This document shows positions 1-12,146 of a stretch of DNA of 64,000 bases, in pieces. The stretch is from positions 39,732,009 through 39,796,008 of the forward strand of contig NC_089767.1 of NCBI RefSeq assembly GCF_040412425.1, in the 5' to 3' direction. How positions within the stretch are numbered: the first letter of the stretch is position 1; every line of letters starts with the position of its first letter. A model generated the notes under the pieces. That model saw only the letters and a list, made by a program, of their open reading frames with translations. It did not search any database and was not told where the DNA came from. This DNA is from Macrobrachium rosenbergii. Taxonomy: Eukaryota > Arthropoda > Malacostraca > Decapoda > Palaemonidae. Both the position numbers and the translations under genes were made by a program.

Positions 1-52
<52 letters not shown>
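1..52. repeat. (AG)n microsatellite at window edge
   Basis: Uninterrupted AG repeat of about 25 units, cut by the window start. Confidence 0.95.
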
Positions 53-53
<1 letters not shown>

Positions 54-59
54 GGGGAA

Positions 60-514
60 ACCAGTGCAGATCTTCTGGTTTTCTAGATCTTGTTGCACTG
101 TGACTTGCAGATATTCAGATGGCCCCAGGACATTAAGGAGTCTTGATCAAACTCGATAAACCTAGTTACCACTACGGGTACTCTGCCACATCTTGACTGT
201 ACAATGAACAATCCAGCCATATAGAAATTTTGGATTTTGGGTAATCAAACATGGCCGTACACGCAGGCAAAATATCCTGACTGATGTGAAAGTTGCAAGA
301 GAAAGCGCAAGTTTCATTTTGATTTTTCCCCAAGAAAGCTTGGCCTACAACGCTGAAAGTTATGCTGTCAATCTCATGGGGTCTGAATGAAGGTAAGATT
401 TCTCTAAATCTTTTTAAAAAACGTAAAATAACTTTATTTTGCGGACTGATTTCGCATGTAACTTAGGTCCTTATTTCAGCCAAGCCCGTAGAAAACGGCC
501 AATGAAACTCAGCC
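60..514. other. No feature seen
   Basis: Unique AT-rich sequence; no convincing exon, RNA gene or repeat. Confidence 0.5.
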
Positions 515-803
515 GCTTCCCATGAAACTTTCACCCACGGCCCGGTGGTGGCCTGTGTTGTTGACACCTATAACGATGCCAGACGCATGATCATGGCTAA
601 ATTTAACCTTAAATAAAATGAAAACTAGTAAGGCTAGAGGGATGCAATTTGGTACGTTTGATGATTAGAGGGTGAATGATCAACATACCAATTTGTAGCC
701 CTCTAGCCTCAGTAGTTTTTAAGATCTGATGGCGGACAGCAAAAGTGCGGACGGGCAGACAAATAGCCATCTCAATAATTTTCTTTTACAGACAACTAAA
801 AGT
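515..803 (+). mobile_element. Interspersed family A, 5'-truncated copy
   Basis: Contains the family landmarks in order: GAAACTTTCACCCACGG, ATCATGGCTAA, TTAACCTTAAATAAAAT, then the inverted pair GGCTAGAGGGATGCAATTTG ... CAAATTTGTAGCCCTCTAGCC-like arms, GGCGGACAG, and a 3' TTTTCTTTTACAGACAACTA. Similar copies lie at 10661, 14606, 29831 (minus) and 43226. No open frame of note. Confidence 0.7.
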
Positions 804-1149
804 AGGCAGAAAAATCAAGCAGCCTAACCCATGAGTAAGTGACAGACAAGTCTCTTAACCCTTACATCACAAAAACTTGAGCCAGTATCTGTACAAAGCA
901 GGAACTGGCATGAAAACTGGAACCTAATTTCTGTCTGAGTGGGTTTTCTCAACAGTCAGCACAACTGCTGGACTAAGAGGCTTCGGCTGGAAATTCAATC
1001 AACTACAAAGCTATATTCTTCTAACTTTATATCCTGAATCATGGAATAATAGTCTGACCAGCCTCGACATAATGATGGTTTTGAATCATGTTAAAAATTT
1101 CCTTGTTAAATTAATCTTCTCAACTTCTTATCTCCCTGCCACTCCCATA

Positions 1150-1236
<87 letters not shown>

Positions 1237-1657
1237 ACGAGTGAATTCTAGTCCTGGAATGATTATACATCTTGTCTCTTTGGCCCTAGCCATAACGTAG
1301 TGTACAAGAAGCTTACCTGGAAGTTCCAGGGCCTTGGAAGGAGGGAAGCAATCACTAGACCTAATTCAGGGAGCCCTGATCTCCAGAGAGGGAATGTGGG
1401 ATGGGGTGGCACGCCGGTAGGTACGCGCTACCTGGAGGAAAGAATAATTTTAGAAGGGCGAGGTCGAAATAAATAAATAAATAAGTAAATAAATAAAGCA
1501 AGAAGGAAATAAAAAGTCCAGTACCACAGGCAGAGATTATCAGCATGTAAAGGAAGGGAAAACTGGACGAATAAAGAAGGAAAAAGGAAGAATTTGGGAA
1601 ATGGAGAGAAAAAAAAAATATGGTTCAGACCAAGTGCACTTGCGAAAGATAGATTTC
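804..1657. other. No gene seen
   Basis: Apart from the (TC)n listed, unique sequence with a short AAAT-rich run at 1470-1497. Confidence 0.5.
1153..1233. repeat. (TC)n microsatellite
   Basis: About 40 uninterrupted units. Confidence 0.95.
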
Positions 1658-2020
1658 ACTACCACTAATACTACCAAGGTAGATCTTACTAGCACTAATA
1701 CTATCAAGGTACTACCATTTATACTACCAAGATAGATCCTTCTAGCATTTATACTACCAAGATAGATCCTATTACCACTTATACTACCACGATAGATCCT
1801 TCTAGCACTAACACTACCAAGGTAGACCCCACTACCACTCATACTACCAAGATAGATCCTTCTAGCACTAATACTACCAAGACAGATCCTACTACCACCA
1901 ATACTACCAACATAGATCATTCTAGCACTAACACTACCAATGTAGACCCTACTACCACTAATACTGCCAAAGAAAATCCTATTAGCACTAATACCACCAA
2001 GGTGAATCCCACTGCCAATA
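1658..2020. repeat. 30-bp minisatellite, Thr-rich open frame on plus strand
   Basis: About 12 units of an ACTACCACTAATACTACCAA-type 30-mer, with one short (23-bp) unit near 1709. From 1699 the plus strand is open to TAA at 2059-2061, reading repeats like TTKVDPTTTN and STNTTKIDPS (mucin-like composition), ending LLEVLFAF. The minus strand is also open (1540-1920), as expected for any 30-bp unit without stops, so coding is not established. No acceptor or start codon was identified. Confidence 0.75.
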
Positions 2021-2061
2021 ATAAGCCACCACTTCTGTTAGAGGTCCTTTTTGCCTTCTAA

Positions 2062-3180
2062 ATTCAAAGGTTGAACGGAGTTAAACCAACAACTACAGGA
2101 ACACGAAGAACACAAAAGCAAACGAAAGAGCAGAAACACAAAAAGCTAATTTCTTTGTTTTGCACTAACTCAAATTACCCACCGAGTACGATAATTGGGG
2201 AAGTTGTTGAAAACGGAGGTCAGACTCGAGGCTGAAAAAAGAAAGAAAAAAAAAACTGATTGAGGGGAAACAAAAACGCTAATTCTTAATTAACAAATCC
2301 TTCTGAAACGTGTCAAAGATCAGAACGGCATTCAGAGGGACCGCATCGTAAATGAGCGGTGTCAACGCGGTTGATAATCTTAGGGTAGGGGACGTGAAAA
2401 TGTGCTTTCCGTGCAGTTCAAGTTGACAGATTTAGAACGATAGAAAGTAAATGTTTTCTTTCGTGCGTTTTTTTTTTTCAGGGTCTTGTATAAAAAATAG
2501 GTTTGTTGGTGGGAATGCGTGGTCAAGTTACATTAAGACAATGCAAGTTTCGTGCTAATGAATATAACGGGCTAAGAGGCATCACAGTTAAACCGCATTT
2601 TTATATTTGTATCACGATCCTAACAGTTATGGTAATTTCTTTACTGGAAAAACACACATCTGCCAACTAATCTCTTAGCATGTGTCCACTAAATCATAAA
2701 AAGAACAAACATAGCTTCAATTATGCCTTGATGAATAACTGTGCTCTACTTATCATGAGAATAAACTAGAGTTATCAATATCTTTAACAGAAAATGAATT
2801 GATTTACTTCATATTCAAGCTTCTAAAGAACACCATACTCTCAGGAAGCTTGAATTTTAAGTCAGTGGCCACTTTGGTGGGCTTGTTCCATATGAACAGG
2901 GTTTATCTTTTAAAAATAAAATGAAAATCACCGTTATTTATCAGATTTTCAGACATTAAATGCTTTTATTTCTGTAAGTTAAGGAATGTCTCATTATAAA
3001 TAAAGAACCTGGGCCTTGCATATAATCCAGCCATTTTGAGCCAACTCAGAAAAGAGATGTCAGATGATACATCGGCTCAGAAAACGACTTTTAAAAAATT
3101 CAAGAATATGTAGTGGAAAAATACAATAATATAATTTTTTTTTTTTTGAAGAGCTACAGCAAATTTGGAATATATTGCAA

Positions 3181-3183
<3 letters not shown>
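2062..3183. other. No feature seen
   Basis: Unique AT-rich sequence with A and T runs; no convincing exon. Confidence 0.5.
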
Positions 3184-3274
<91 letters not shown>

Positions 3275-3292
3275 GTATATATATGTATATAC

Positions 3293-3322
<30 letters not shown>
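3184..3322. repeat. (AT)n then (GT)n compound microsatellite
   Basis: (AT)43 at 3184-3271, interrupted ATGTATATA spacer, then (GT)n at 3296-3322. Three overlapping Tyr/Ile frames are artefacts. Confidence 0.95.
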
Positions 3323-3323
<1 letters not shown>

Positions 3324-3848
3324 GATGAAAGGCTTATACAAAGACACAGCTAATATAAGAGAGAATGAAAGTGATAGTGAAAGATTCTCCAGTGAATTCC
3401 GCCAAATGATGCGACGCTAGATAATGCAAAAAAAAAAAGAAAAAAAAATCGGAATTAACGATATACATTATCAATACTCTTTAACTTGAATTCTATCTTA
3501 TCTCTGACCCAGTCAAGTTATCTTGCCTCCATAGAGTTAGTTATCTGATATATATTTCACATGGGGGGGAAGAAGATAATGCAGTTCTTATCCATTCAAT
3601 CATGGTGAGATAATATGATAAAGGAGATAAAGTATTATAGAAATTCTTTTGCACCGAGAACTAACCAAGTGAAATACAGCCCTCTTGTGTAAGACATTGT
3701 TCGTTGCCTCTCAGTGTTTTATCTGTTGTCTTCGTGGGAGGGTTTAGTAACTGGGTAATAATCGTATAACTTTCGGTTGGAGGTTCTAAGCAGGCGCCTT
3801 GCAGCATCCCACTGTTCCTATGGGAGCCGTGAACTAGTAGCTATCGAA

Positions 3849-3850
<2 letters not shown>

Positions 3851-3904
<54 letters not shown>
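3851..3904. repeat. (TC)n microsatellite
   Basis: About 27 uninterrupted units. Confidence 0.95.
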
Positions 3905-3906
<2 letters not shown>

Positions 3907-4111
3907 GGGAATGAAGGACAACAATCAAATGAATAAAGGTCTCAAAGCCATAATATCCCAGGATAAGGAACTTTGAATTTTTAGAGTATAATAAACAATG
4001 CAAGCAAAAAGTTCAAGATGCAATTTTACATCGTTTGCTTAAAATCAAGTGGATACGGAGGTAAAGAGAACAACTGATTGACCTACGTTCCTTTAAATTT
4101 CAATTTATACA

Positions 4112-4113
<2 letters not shown>

Positions 4114-4202
<89 letters not shown>
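4114..4202. repeat. (AC)n-(AT)n microsatellite
   Basis: (AC)n to 4153 passing directly into (AT)n to 4202, abutting the AGGTCA satellite. Confidence 0.95.
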
Positions 4203-4206
<4 letters not shown>

Positions 4207-4254
4207 TTTGTTTGTGTGTGCACCTTGCGTTTTTCAAATCAGTTCTCACAAGCA

Positions 4255-4915
4255 ATATGAAATTAACCTTGAATCTAATCTTGAACTATACAAGATGGAC
4301 AATTTACACTTGGCGTGCACAGACTAAGCCACTAATGAAGCCTATGTGTAGAGAGAGGTCAAGGTCAAACCTACAGGTCAATAATCAAACGGGAATTTAA
4401 CCTTGATTATACCTCTATGACTATACAAGCCAGAGTTTCATATTTAGCATACATAATCCGCTAATGATGTTGATAAGCATAGTGAGATCAAAGTAAGGGT
4501 CATAGTAAGAGGTCAAAGGTTGAATCAGGTCAAATGTCAAAAAGGAATTTAACCTAGAACTAAAGGATATATATACATATTTCACAAGTGGTGGGTATAA
4601 CTGATTAATGATTTTAACGTGCAGAGTGAGGTCACAGGTCAAATGGGAATTTGATTTTAGTCATAACTTTTCAACTATTTCAGACAAGAGACTTCATAAT
4701 TGACATGCATGATTCTGATGTGCAGAGGTCAAGGTCATTAATGGTGGTCAGGGGTCAAATTGGAATTTGTCTTTGGCCATAAATTTTGAACTACACAAGA
4801 AAAGTTTTCTACTTGGCAAGCACAATACACTAATGAGACTAAAGTACATATAAAGGTCAAGGTCATAAACAGTGGTTGGGGGTCAAATAGGGATTTGTCT
4901 TTGACCACAGCAATT
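4255..4915. repeat. About 110-145 bp tandem satellite rich in AGGTCA motifs
   Basis: Five diverged units, each with CTAATGA-like, AGGTCA-rich and GGAATTT(A/G) segments. AGGTCAAGGTCA occurs at 4356-4367, 4726-4737 and 4855-4866; a perfect DR1 (AGGTCA C AGGTCA) at 4629-4641; further AGGTCA at 4375, 4510 and 4527. Confidence 0.75.
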
Positions 4916-4972
4916 TCCATAGCTAAATATAGCTACTTTTACGCTTGGGCAACGTCAGGTATTCTGGTAGTG

Positions 4973-4975
<3 letters not shown>

Positions 4976-5055
<80 letters not shown>

Positions 5056-5119
5056 TATACACACAAAACGTAGAGGGTTTTGATATACAGGCAGTGTTAA
5101 CTCCATAAGTTCAGCACTT

Positions 5120-5200
<81 letters not shown>
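4976..5200. repeat. (AC)n-(AT)n and (AC)n-(AG)n microsatellites
   Basis: (AC)n/(AT)n at 4976-5052 and (AC)n/(AG)n at 5125-5200, separated by 70 bp of unique sequence. Confidence 0.95.
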
Positions 5201-5203
<3 letters not shown>

Positions 5204-5532
5204 ACACAAAAAAGACTGATGTCTGGCCGAGATAAACCACGAAACTCTGCAAACCAAAAATAAAAAGTTCCTTGCAATAAAAATACACAAAAAAACATAA
5301 TATTAAAGCACTAAGTATATAAATAAATCAGTGGCCAAGCAAGCAAAAGCAGACTCGTTTCCAAACAGACAAACAGACATTATATATCAGACACACAGAC
5401 TGTCTGTATCTTTACCCCCAACACAGACAGGCTGAGAGGACAGGAAGAGAAAGCTCTTTCTCGACAGACGTGCCACAAAGTCCTTGACTCTGTAATACGT
5501 AACGACACACGTCACTAACATACAGACACGCC

Positions 5533-5536
<4 letters not shown>

Positions 5537-5617
<81 letters not shown>

Positions 5618-5767
5618 TATGGTAGATATCAAGTACACAAATAAATTATACGGGAACACAGAAACAGACAGCTAAAACAAAATCGCATCACAGAAAAGAG
5701 AGAGAGAGAGAGAGAGAGAGAAAAAAGGTGAAAATTAAGCAGAGAGAGAACATGCAGAAATTGAAGA

Positions 5768-5815
<48 letters not shown>
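5537..5815. repeat. Three (AG)n arrays
   Basis: (AG)n at 5537-5614, 5697-5720 and 5771-5815, with short unique spacers. Confidence 0.95.
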
Positions 5816-5818
<3 letters not shown>

Positions 5819-6008
5819 CTTGTACAGCTAGTTAGTGATTATGGGCAAGGACGGGAAGCAAGGAGCTGGGTAAATTTCTCTGCATGATGGGAAGATATTA
5901 AGAAAGTGGGTAAGATAAGACCTCCTAAGCGAGAAACGGTACGAGGGGTAAGATACAAAGTATGATTATCAGTAGATAGAGAACCCCATAGGTGGGTAGT
6001 GCGGTCAG

Positions 6009-6285
6009 TGCATCTCATGTGGTGCACTGTAGGCATTACTTAAGGTTCTTTGCAGCGTCCCTTCGGCACCTATTTGTAACCCCTATCACTGTACCTCCTT
6101 TCATATTCTCTTTCTTCCACCTTGCTTTCCTCAACCCTCTCCTAGCAATTGATTCATAGTACAACTGCTTTGAGGTTTTCCTCCTGTTACTTAACCTTTC
6201 AAACCTTTTACTGTCATTTTCCGTTTCAGCGCTGAATGACCTCATAGGTCCCAGTGCTAGGCCTTTGGCCTAAGTGCCGTATTCA
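6009..6285 (-). mobile_element. Interspersed family C (minus)
   Basis: Carries the complement of the family C landmarks: GGCCTTTGGCC near 6262, AGCGCTGAATGACCTCATAG, AACCTTTCAAACCTTTTACT, GAGGTTTTCCTCCTGTTAC, TTCTTTGCAGCGTCCCTTCG and TGTGGTGCACTGTAGGCATT. Non-coding; class unknown. A 69-codon open frame here (6036-6245) is incidental. Confidence 0.7.
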
Positions 6286-6575
6286 ATTCAGTAGACAGGG
6301 AATTGTTCAGAGTGAGAAAGGGTATAAGATTCCCTAAAGAAATAGGGAGTGCGTCTGTTTTCTGAGAGAGAGGGTTAAGAAGCATTGATGTATTTTGATA
6401 GGAACGCGTCTGAATATCGCTAACTTCCGAATGTCGGTACAGAAATGCATATTCTAAGAGCATGAACTGAATATTTATTATTCTACTTAATCTACAGGGT
6501 ATAATCATATACAGTCACAGATTCTGACAAACGATTGCATATCGCAGAGTCCATGAATGTTTATATAATACATAC

Positions 6576-6606
6576 ATACATATATATATATGAATAAATT
6601 TATTAT

Positions 6607-6660
<54 letters not shown>
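6576..6660. repeat. (AT)n microsatellite, interrupted
   Basis: TA runs at 6576-6591 and 6607-6658. Confidence 0.9.
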
Positions 6661-7065
6661 CTACAAAAAGACCGCATCCACACGTGACACTCACAAACAT
6701 CAATAAACGACATAGTAAAAGGTAACCAGCGCAATCAAACTCACCAATAAAAACTTTGAAAAAAAAAAAAACGCCTCCCTGATTAAATGCTAAAGTCCCG
6801 TGAATGTACCGAAGACAAAGTGGACCTCACAAAACCGGTCCAGTACATGCATTTCAAGTACTGATTACGCATTCCACGCCTCAGCTTAACGACAGCACAT
6901 TGCTATGCAACGCAACATCTGGACAGGCAGTGCAGGGAGGTCCTTGAATTGAAGAACTCCAAGTAGAAAGTTTTAGCAGGCAAACCGCCTGTAGTTGGTT
7001 GCCCGTCTGTTTGTGTTGGAACATGTGAGGAGAAGGAAGACGGGAGAAGCAATCTAGAGGATTCT

Positions 7066-7356
7066 TCTTCTTCTTATTATTATTTTTCTTCTTCGTCTTC
7101 TTCTTCTTCTTCTTCTCCACCTCCTCCTCCTTCTCCTTCTTCTTCTTCTTCTTCTTCTTCTTCTTCTCCTCCTTATTCTTCTTCTTCTTCTCCACCTCCT
7201 CCTCCTTCTTCCTCTTCCTCTTCTTCTTCTTCTTCTTCTTCTTCTTTTTCTTCTTCTCCTCCACCTCCTCCTCCTCCTCCTCCTTCTTCTTCTTCGTCTT
7301 CTTCTTCTTCTTCTCCTCCTTATTCTTCTTCTTCTTCTCCACCTCCTCCTCCTTCT

Positions 7357-7397
<41 letters not shown>

Positions 7398-7398
7398 T
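7066..7398. repeat. 333-bp polypyrimidine (CTT/CTC/CCT)n tract
   Basis: Nearly uninterrupted C/T on the plus strand, made of TTC, CTC and CTT runs. A 58-bp block beginning TCTCCTCCTTATTCTTCTTC is present twice (about 7167 and 7313), so part of the tract grew by duplication. The long Lys/Glu open frame on the minus strand (6881-7459) is an artefact. Confidence 0.9.
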
Positions 7399-7399
7399 T

Positions 7400-8719
7400 G
7401 GAAACCATCCAAACTATATAATTCATAAAAGAAGAATATTGTAAATAAACGCTACTCATATGAAACGAAGCCCACAGTCAGGGGCCACTGACTTGAAATT
7501 CAAACTTCCAAAGGACATGCCGTTCATTTCAAAGAAGTAAACAGAGGGTAATGGGAAATACAGAAAGAAGAGATCAGTTATCAGAAAATGAAAAATAAAT
7601 TAACAAATAAATAAATAAATAGATAAAAAGTGAGTAAATTTTGAAAATTCTTTTGACGCAGCGATAAACAGATAGAGGGGAGAGTTCCTTGGCAAGAATG
7701 AACAATGTCTGTAAAATATTTATTTTGAATTTTAGTTGACCTTTGCTGCTATGAAGCCAGCATATAGACAAAAGGTCAGTAGTCAATTTCCTATAAAATA
7801 TGTCATTGCAATTACCTTGACCTCGATGTTACGTTCCCAACCTTTCCAATGGATTTACTGAAGCGTTTTTGATTTATTGAAAAAAGACTGAATTTATATT
7901 TCACTACTCCTCTTTGCTAAAATAATCAAACCAGATCTAAAGCTGAAACAACATTCCAAAACGGCAAGGGAAATGATCAAGTATTCTAATTATTGACGGA
8001 ACATGTAAATTAAATCTATATGAAATTTATAACGAGTATTTATCGAGATGAATAAACGAAGACATCTCTCACGCTTAATTTTATAAGGGAAATAGTGTAT
8101 AACAGGACATACTGAAGAAACACTGAACAATGTCCAAAAACGAAACAATTCACAATCCAAACAGTTGAGCCCTAAATGATGCGGCAGGTCAATGCGTAGA
8201 AAACTTATGGAAATGAAGCAACTCTATGACTAAACGAAGTCACCAATTTTTTGCAGTTTTTCAAAGAATCTCTTTCTTTCCCACAATTCTCTTCTTTCAA
8301 GGAAAACACGTTTCTCAGCGGACGCTTCAACTTATGCAAGACACGTGGGCTTTATTGTGGTTTGCAACATTGCATGTTATTGAGGAGTTTCTCAAGCATG
8401 TTCATTTGCTGACTGACTGATGTACTGTTTTGAAGTTATTGAACAGAAAGGGCCTAAACGCCCGGGAAGTAAACGAGAGAATGCAAGATAAGATGGGAAT
8501 GCATAATGTGTTTTCTGTTTTCTATATAGGTGTATGAAGCCAGAATACTTTAAAAAGTTTTCCACAGTATGAATGTGTTAGGTGAAATGTCTTGATGACT
8601 GTATCCTGTATATACCTATATATACATACATAAATATTGTATATGTATATACACCCAAACATATTTATGTTTCTGACCGTGTATACATACATATATGTAG
8701 GTATGTGTGTGTATGTATG
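7400..8719. other. No gene seen
   Basis: Unique AT-rich sequence with a short AAAT run at 7599-7620. Frames of 64-73 codons have no recognisable content. Confidence 0.5.
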
Positions 8720-8976
<257 letters not shown>

Positions 8977-8989
8977 TAAATGTATGTAA

Positions 8990-9296
8990 TATTATATCAA
9001 CTATTTCCCTTACAGAAAGTGGCCCAGAGGGGAAAAAAATTGGCTCCATGTACAATGTTGCTCCAGAGAAAAAACTGCCGTGTTCATCTTGTAACTGATG
9101 AATAAAGGATCGAACGCAGGGCAGAAAATCTGTTACATCCACCTACACAGGAAACCATTTGTGGGGTTTAGAAAGTCCCTACACTCGCTGCGACGTTTAC
9201 TTCTGTTTCACCTGTATTTAAATTGTATATGTATATGTATATGTATATGTATACATACACACATATATATATATGTACATTCATACATACACTGCT
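8990..9296. other. Unclassified stretch with a B-box-like motif
   Basis: The minus strand contains GCGTTCGATCC (about 9109-9119), a Pol III B-box-like motif, and continues open to (AT)n at 8972. Possibly a SINE fragment with an (AT)n tail; no second copy in the window. Confidence 0.25.
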
Positions 9297-9513
9297 ATAT
9301 ATTAACTTTATCACATACACAATTGTTCTGTGCATTAGTAGAATTACTAAAAGGACCTCATTCATACTTGATAATGTGGACTGTTTGTCCAAGAAAGCTT
9401 GTAACTTTTTGAATAAAAACTCCATTAGATACCATCCAGTTTGAATGAAAGGTCCTTTTTGAATAAAACTGATTAGATACCATCCAGTTTGAATGAGGTC
9501 CTTTTTAGTAATA
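9297..9513. mobile_element. Family D inverted-repeat element, rearranged copy
   Basis: Shares TTAACTTTATCA, TTCTGTGC, TTAGTAGAATTACTAA and AGGACCTCATTCA with 63169-63348, and ends GATACCATCCAGTTTGAATG, AGGTCC, TAGTAAT. The right terminal segment is present twice (9428-9450 and 9480-9513), and the left terminal repeat is shortened. It is immediately followed by an (AT)n array at 9516. Confidence 0.6.

Positions 9514-9515
<2 letters not shown>

Positions 9516-9576
<61 letters not shown>
9516..9576. repeat. (AT)n microsatellite
   Basis: About 29 units starting at the right end of a family D copy. Confidence 0.95.
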
Positions 9577-9578
<2 letters not shown>

Positions 9579-10300
9579 CCCTTCATAAACACAGAAACAA
9601 AAATTCGTACGACCGCTGTGTTTCCAACCCCAGTTCAAAGTATTTTCCAGCCATTCGGCGGATAAAAAAAAAAATAGAGGTGCGTCGATATTCCGATAAC
9701 AGGAATCCAAGTTTGAATTGCTAATTAAAGAAGACTACAAGAAAGCACTCGTAGTTCAAGGTGACCTTAAATCTCTCTCTCTCCCTCTCTCTCTCCTACG
9801 TCATATATTTGATTATTGGAACGCTACAGTGGTTGTCGATTCTGAAAGATGACGAAGTGTCCATGAAAAATTTAACATTTCGAATTATTTTTTAAAGTTT
9901 TATATATATATATGTGTATATATATACATATAAATGTTTATGGAAATACAATTAAATGAGAGATTTAAACTCACGTTCTCCAGCAGGATTTGAACTGTTA
10001 TAAAAGATGCATCTGAACTGCTAGCACACAGCATTACAAACTACACTAATACAATAAACTTCTCTTTTCTTACTTTTTAAAGTAAGTACCACATAAGGAA
10101 TTTCCAGCTGTTTGTATCATATATACCTCCCCAGGAAATTCTTCTGCGCATTACAATAAATAACACAGTAAACTCTTTTTTCATTTCAAGTGAATGCAGC
10201 ATGAATATTAAGTGTGAATATTAATATAAGTCATAAATGAATGGGAGTGCTACACTTCAGGTCTACAGCAGGATTTGAACTCATATCTACAATGCTCTCA

Positions 10301-10303
<3 letters not shown>
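9577..10303. other. No gene; two diverged CAGCAGGATTTGAAC motifs
   Basis: CAGCAGGATTTGAACT occurs at 9982 and 10266. Its complement (AGTTCAAATCCTGCTG) resembles a tRNA T-arm/B box. Otherwise unique. Confidence 0.3.

Positions 10304-10381
<78 letters not shown>
10304..10381. repeat. (AG)n microsatellite
   Basis: About 38 uninterrupted units. Confidence 0.95.
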
Positions 10382-10386
<5 letters not shown>

Positions 10387-10660
10387 TATTTATAGATTTT
10401 TAATTCGTATGAGAATCTATATTTCGGCAGCGTTTGTCAACCTTACTGCCTTGGTAAATCCCTTGAAATAATGTTCACGTCTCAGGGAATCCCTAAATAT
10501 AAAAAAAAAAAAAAACGCTGTACATCTCTGTACTAACCACTGTTGTTCTCTTATATCCACTTGAAGTTCACAGGGTCATAATAATATATTTTTCTCATAA
10601 CTGGTTTAAGCCAAAATAACTTTCGTTTTTCTCAATTTTATTGACAATGTAAAACAATAA

Positions 10661-11084
10661 AAAACAAGTAAAAAATGCGCCGAAGTTTCCTCGGCACAAT
10701 CGAGTTTCCTGTACAGCCGCTACAGCGTATAATCAAGGCCATCAAAAAATAGATCTATCTTTTGGTGGTCTCGGTATAATGCTGTATGACCCGCAGCCCA
10801 TGAAACTTTAACCACGGCCTGGTGGAGGCCTATCCTATATCGTTGCCGGATGCAGGATTTGACTAATTTTAGCCTTAAATAAAATAAAAACTACTGAGGC
10901 CAGACGGGTTCAATTTGGTAAGTTTGATGATCGGAGGGTGGTTGATCAATATACCAATTTGCAGCCCTCTAGCCTCAGTAGTCTTTAAGATCTGAGGGCG
11001 GACAGAAGAAGTGCGGACAGAAGAAAGTGCGGACGGACAAACACAGCCGGCACAATAGTTTTCTTTTACAGAGAACTAAAAAAG
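10661..11084 (+). mobile_element. Interspersed family A, near-complete copy
   Basis: Begins GCGCCGAAGTTTCCTCGGC, has a small inverted pair around ATAGATCTATCT (10745-10775), the large hairpin at about 10894-10982, GGGCGGACAG and the 3' hairpin TAGTTTTCTTTTACAGAGAACTA followed by an A run. This is the fullest plus-strand copy. Class unknown: non-coding, with hairpins; a non-autonomous DNA element or Helitron-like element is possible. Confidence 0.75.
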
Positions 11085-11154
11085 TGAAATCAAATTTTCT
11101 CACGAGGCCGTACAGGAGGCTTTCATTCACATAAAATCAATACATGCATACATA

Positions 11155-11218
11155 TTGTATATATATATATACATATATATTATATATATATATCATACAT
11201 ATATCTATTTAAATATAT

Positions 11219-11270
<52 letters not shown>
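11155..11270. repeat. (AT)n arrays after family A copy
   Basis: Broken TA runs from 11155 and a long run 11220-11267. Confidence 0.9.
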
Positions 11271-11271
<1 letters not shown>

Positions 11272-11802
11272 AAATGCAAACAAACAGACAAACTTAAATA
11301 GCCAACCCAGTTGATATCCCATAACCATACAGAAAAAGACATAGTTAAAACCCCCAATAGACGTTGATAAATCGTACGATAAATCGAAGCAATATGTCGC
11401 ACGACCACACAAGTGGGTCAAGGCAGCGGCTATTTCTCAGCCAATTTAGACAACGAAATTTGCTTCCCTAATGAAGACACCTACGTCCGCCTTAAATGAA
11501 GCCCATGCACTTGATTCAGGGTCGAATTTTAGGAAAATACGCAAGGGTATCGTCTCCGTTTAAAGGTCACGCGATTCCTGACTCAAAAATACATCTGCAT
11601 TTGATTGACCTGTTTATCGCTGTCTCTCTCGTGCAAAGCCACTGGCGACTTCGGGCGTTCTGGCGGAACTCTGGTAGAGGGGCGTTTCTTCCTCGCCGCA
11701 AAACCGGTGAGTACAGGAATGGATGTTTTTTGTTGTATGTATGCATGTGTGCGAGGTGTGAGTTGCCTAAATAGATTTTGTAACTGCTTTTCTATCTGAC
11801 TT
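11271..11802. other. No recognised gene
   Basis: A 92-codon plus frame (11496-11774) contains a good donor-like CCGGTGAGTA at 11704-11713, but the peptide matches nothing I know. Confidence 0.3.
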
Positions 11803-11844
11803 CTTCTGTGTGTGTGTGTGTGTGTGTATGTGTGTGTGTGTGTG

Positions 11845-11917
<73 letters not shown>

Positions 11918-11981
11918 CCATATGTATGTATTAACAAAATTATATATATACTGCATATATAATATATATAAATCATATATA

Positions 11982-12025
<44 letters not shown>

Positions 12026-12082
12026 TATATATATTATAATTTTCACACATATATATTTAGGAAAATCATATAATATACTGTA

Positions 12083-12142
<60 letters not shown>

Positions 12143-12146
12143 GCAT
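11803..12146. repeat. (GT)n and (AT)n microsatellite cluster
   Basis: (TG)n at 11807-11848, (TA)n at 11851-11911, 11985-12034 and 12086-12134 with short AT-rich spacers. Confidence 0.95.

Noticed and set aside
6881..7459. 192-codon Lys/Glu-rich frame on the minus strand
   Set aside because: It is the translation of the polypyrimidine tract; composition is wholly explained by CTT/CTC repeats.
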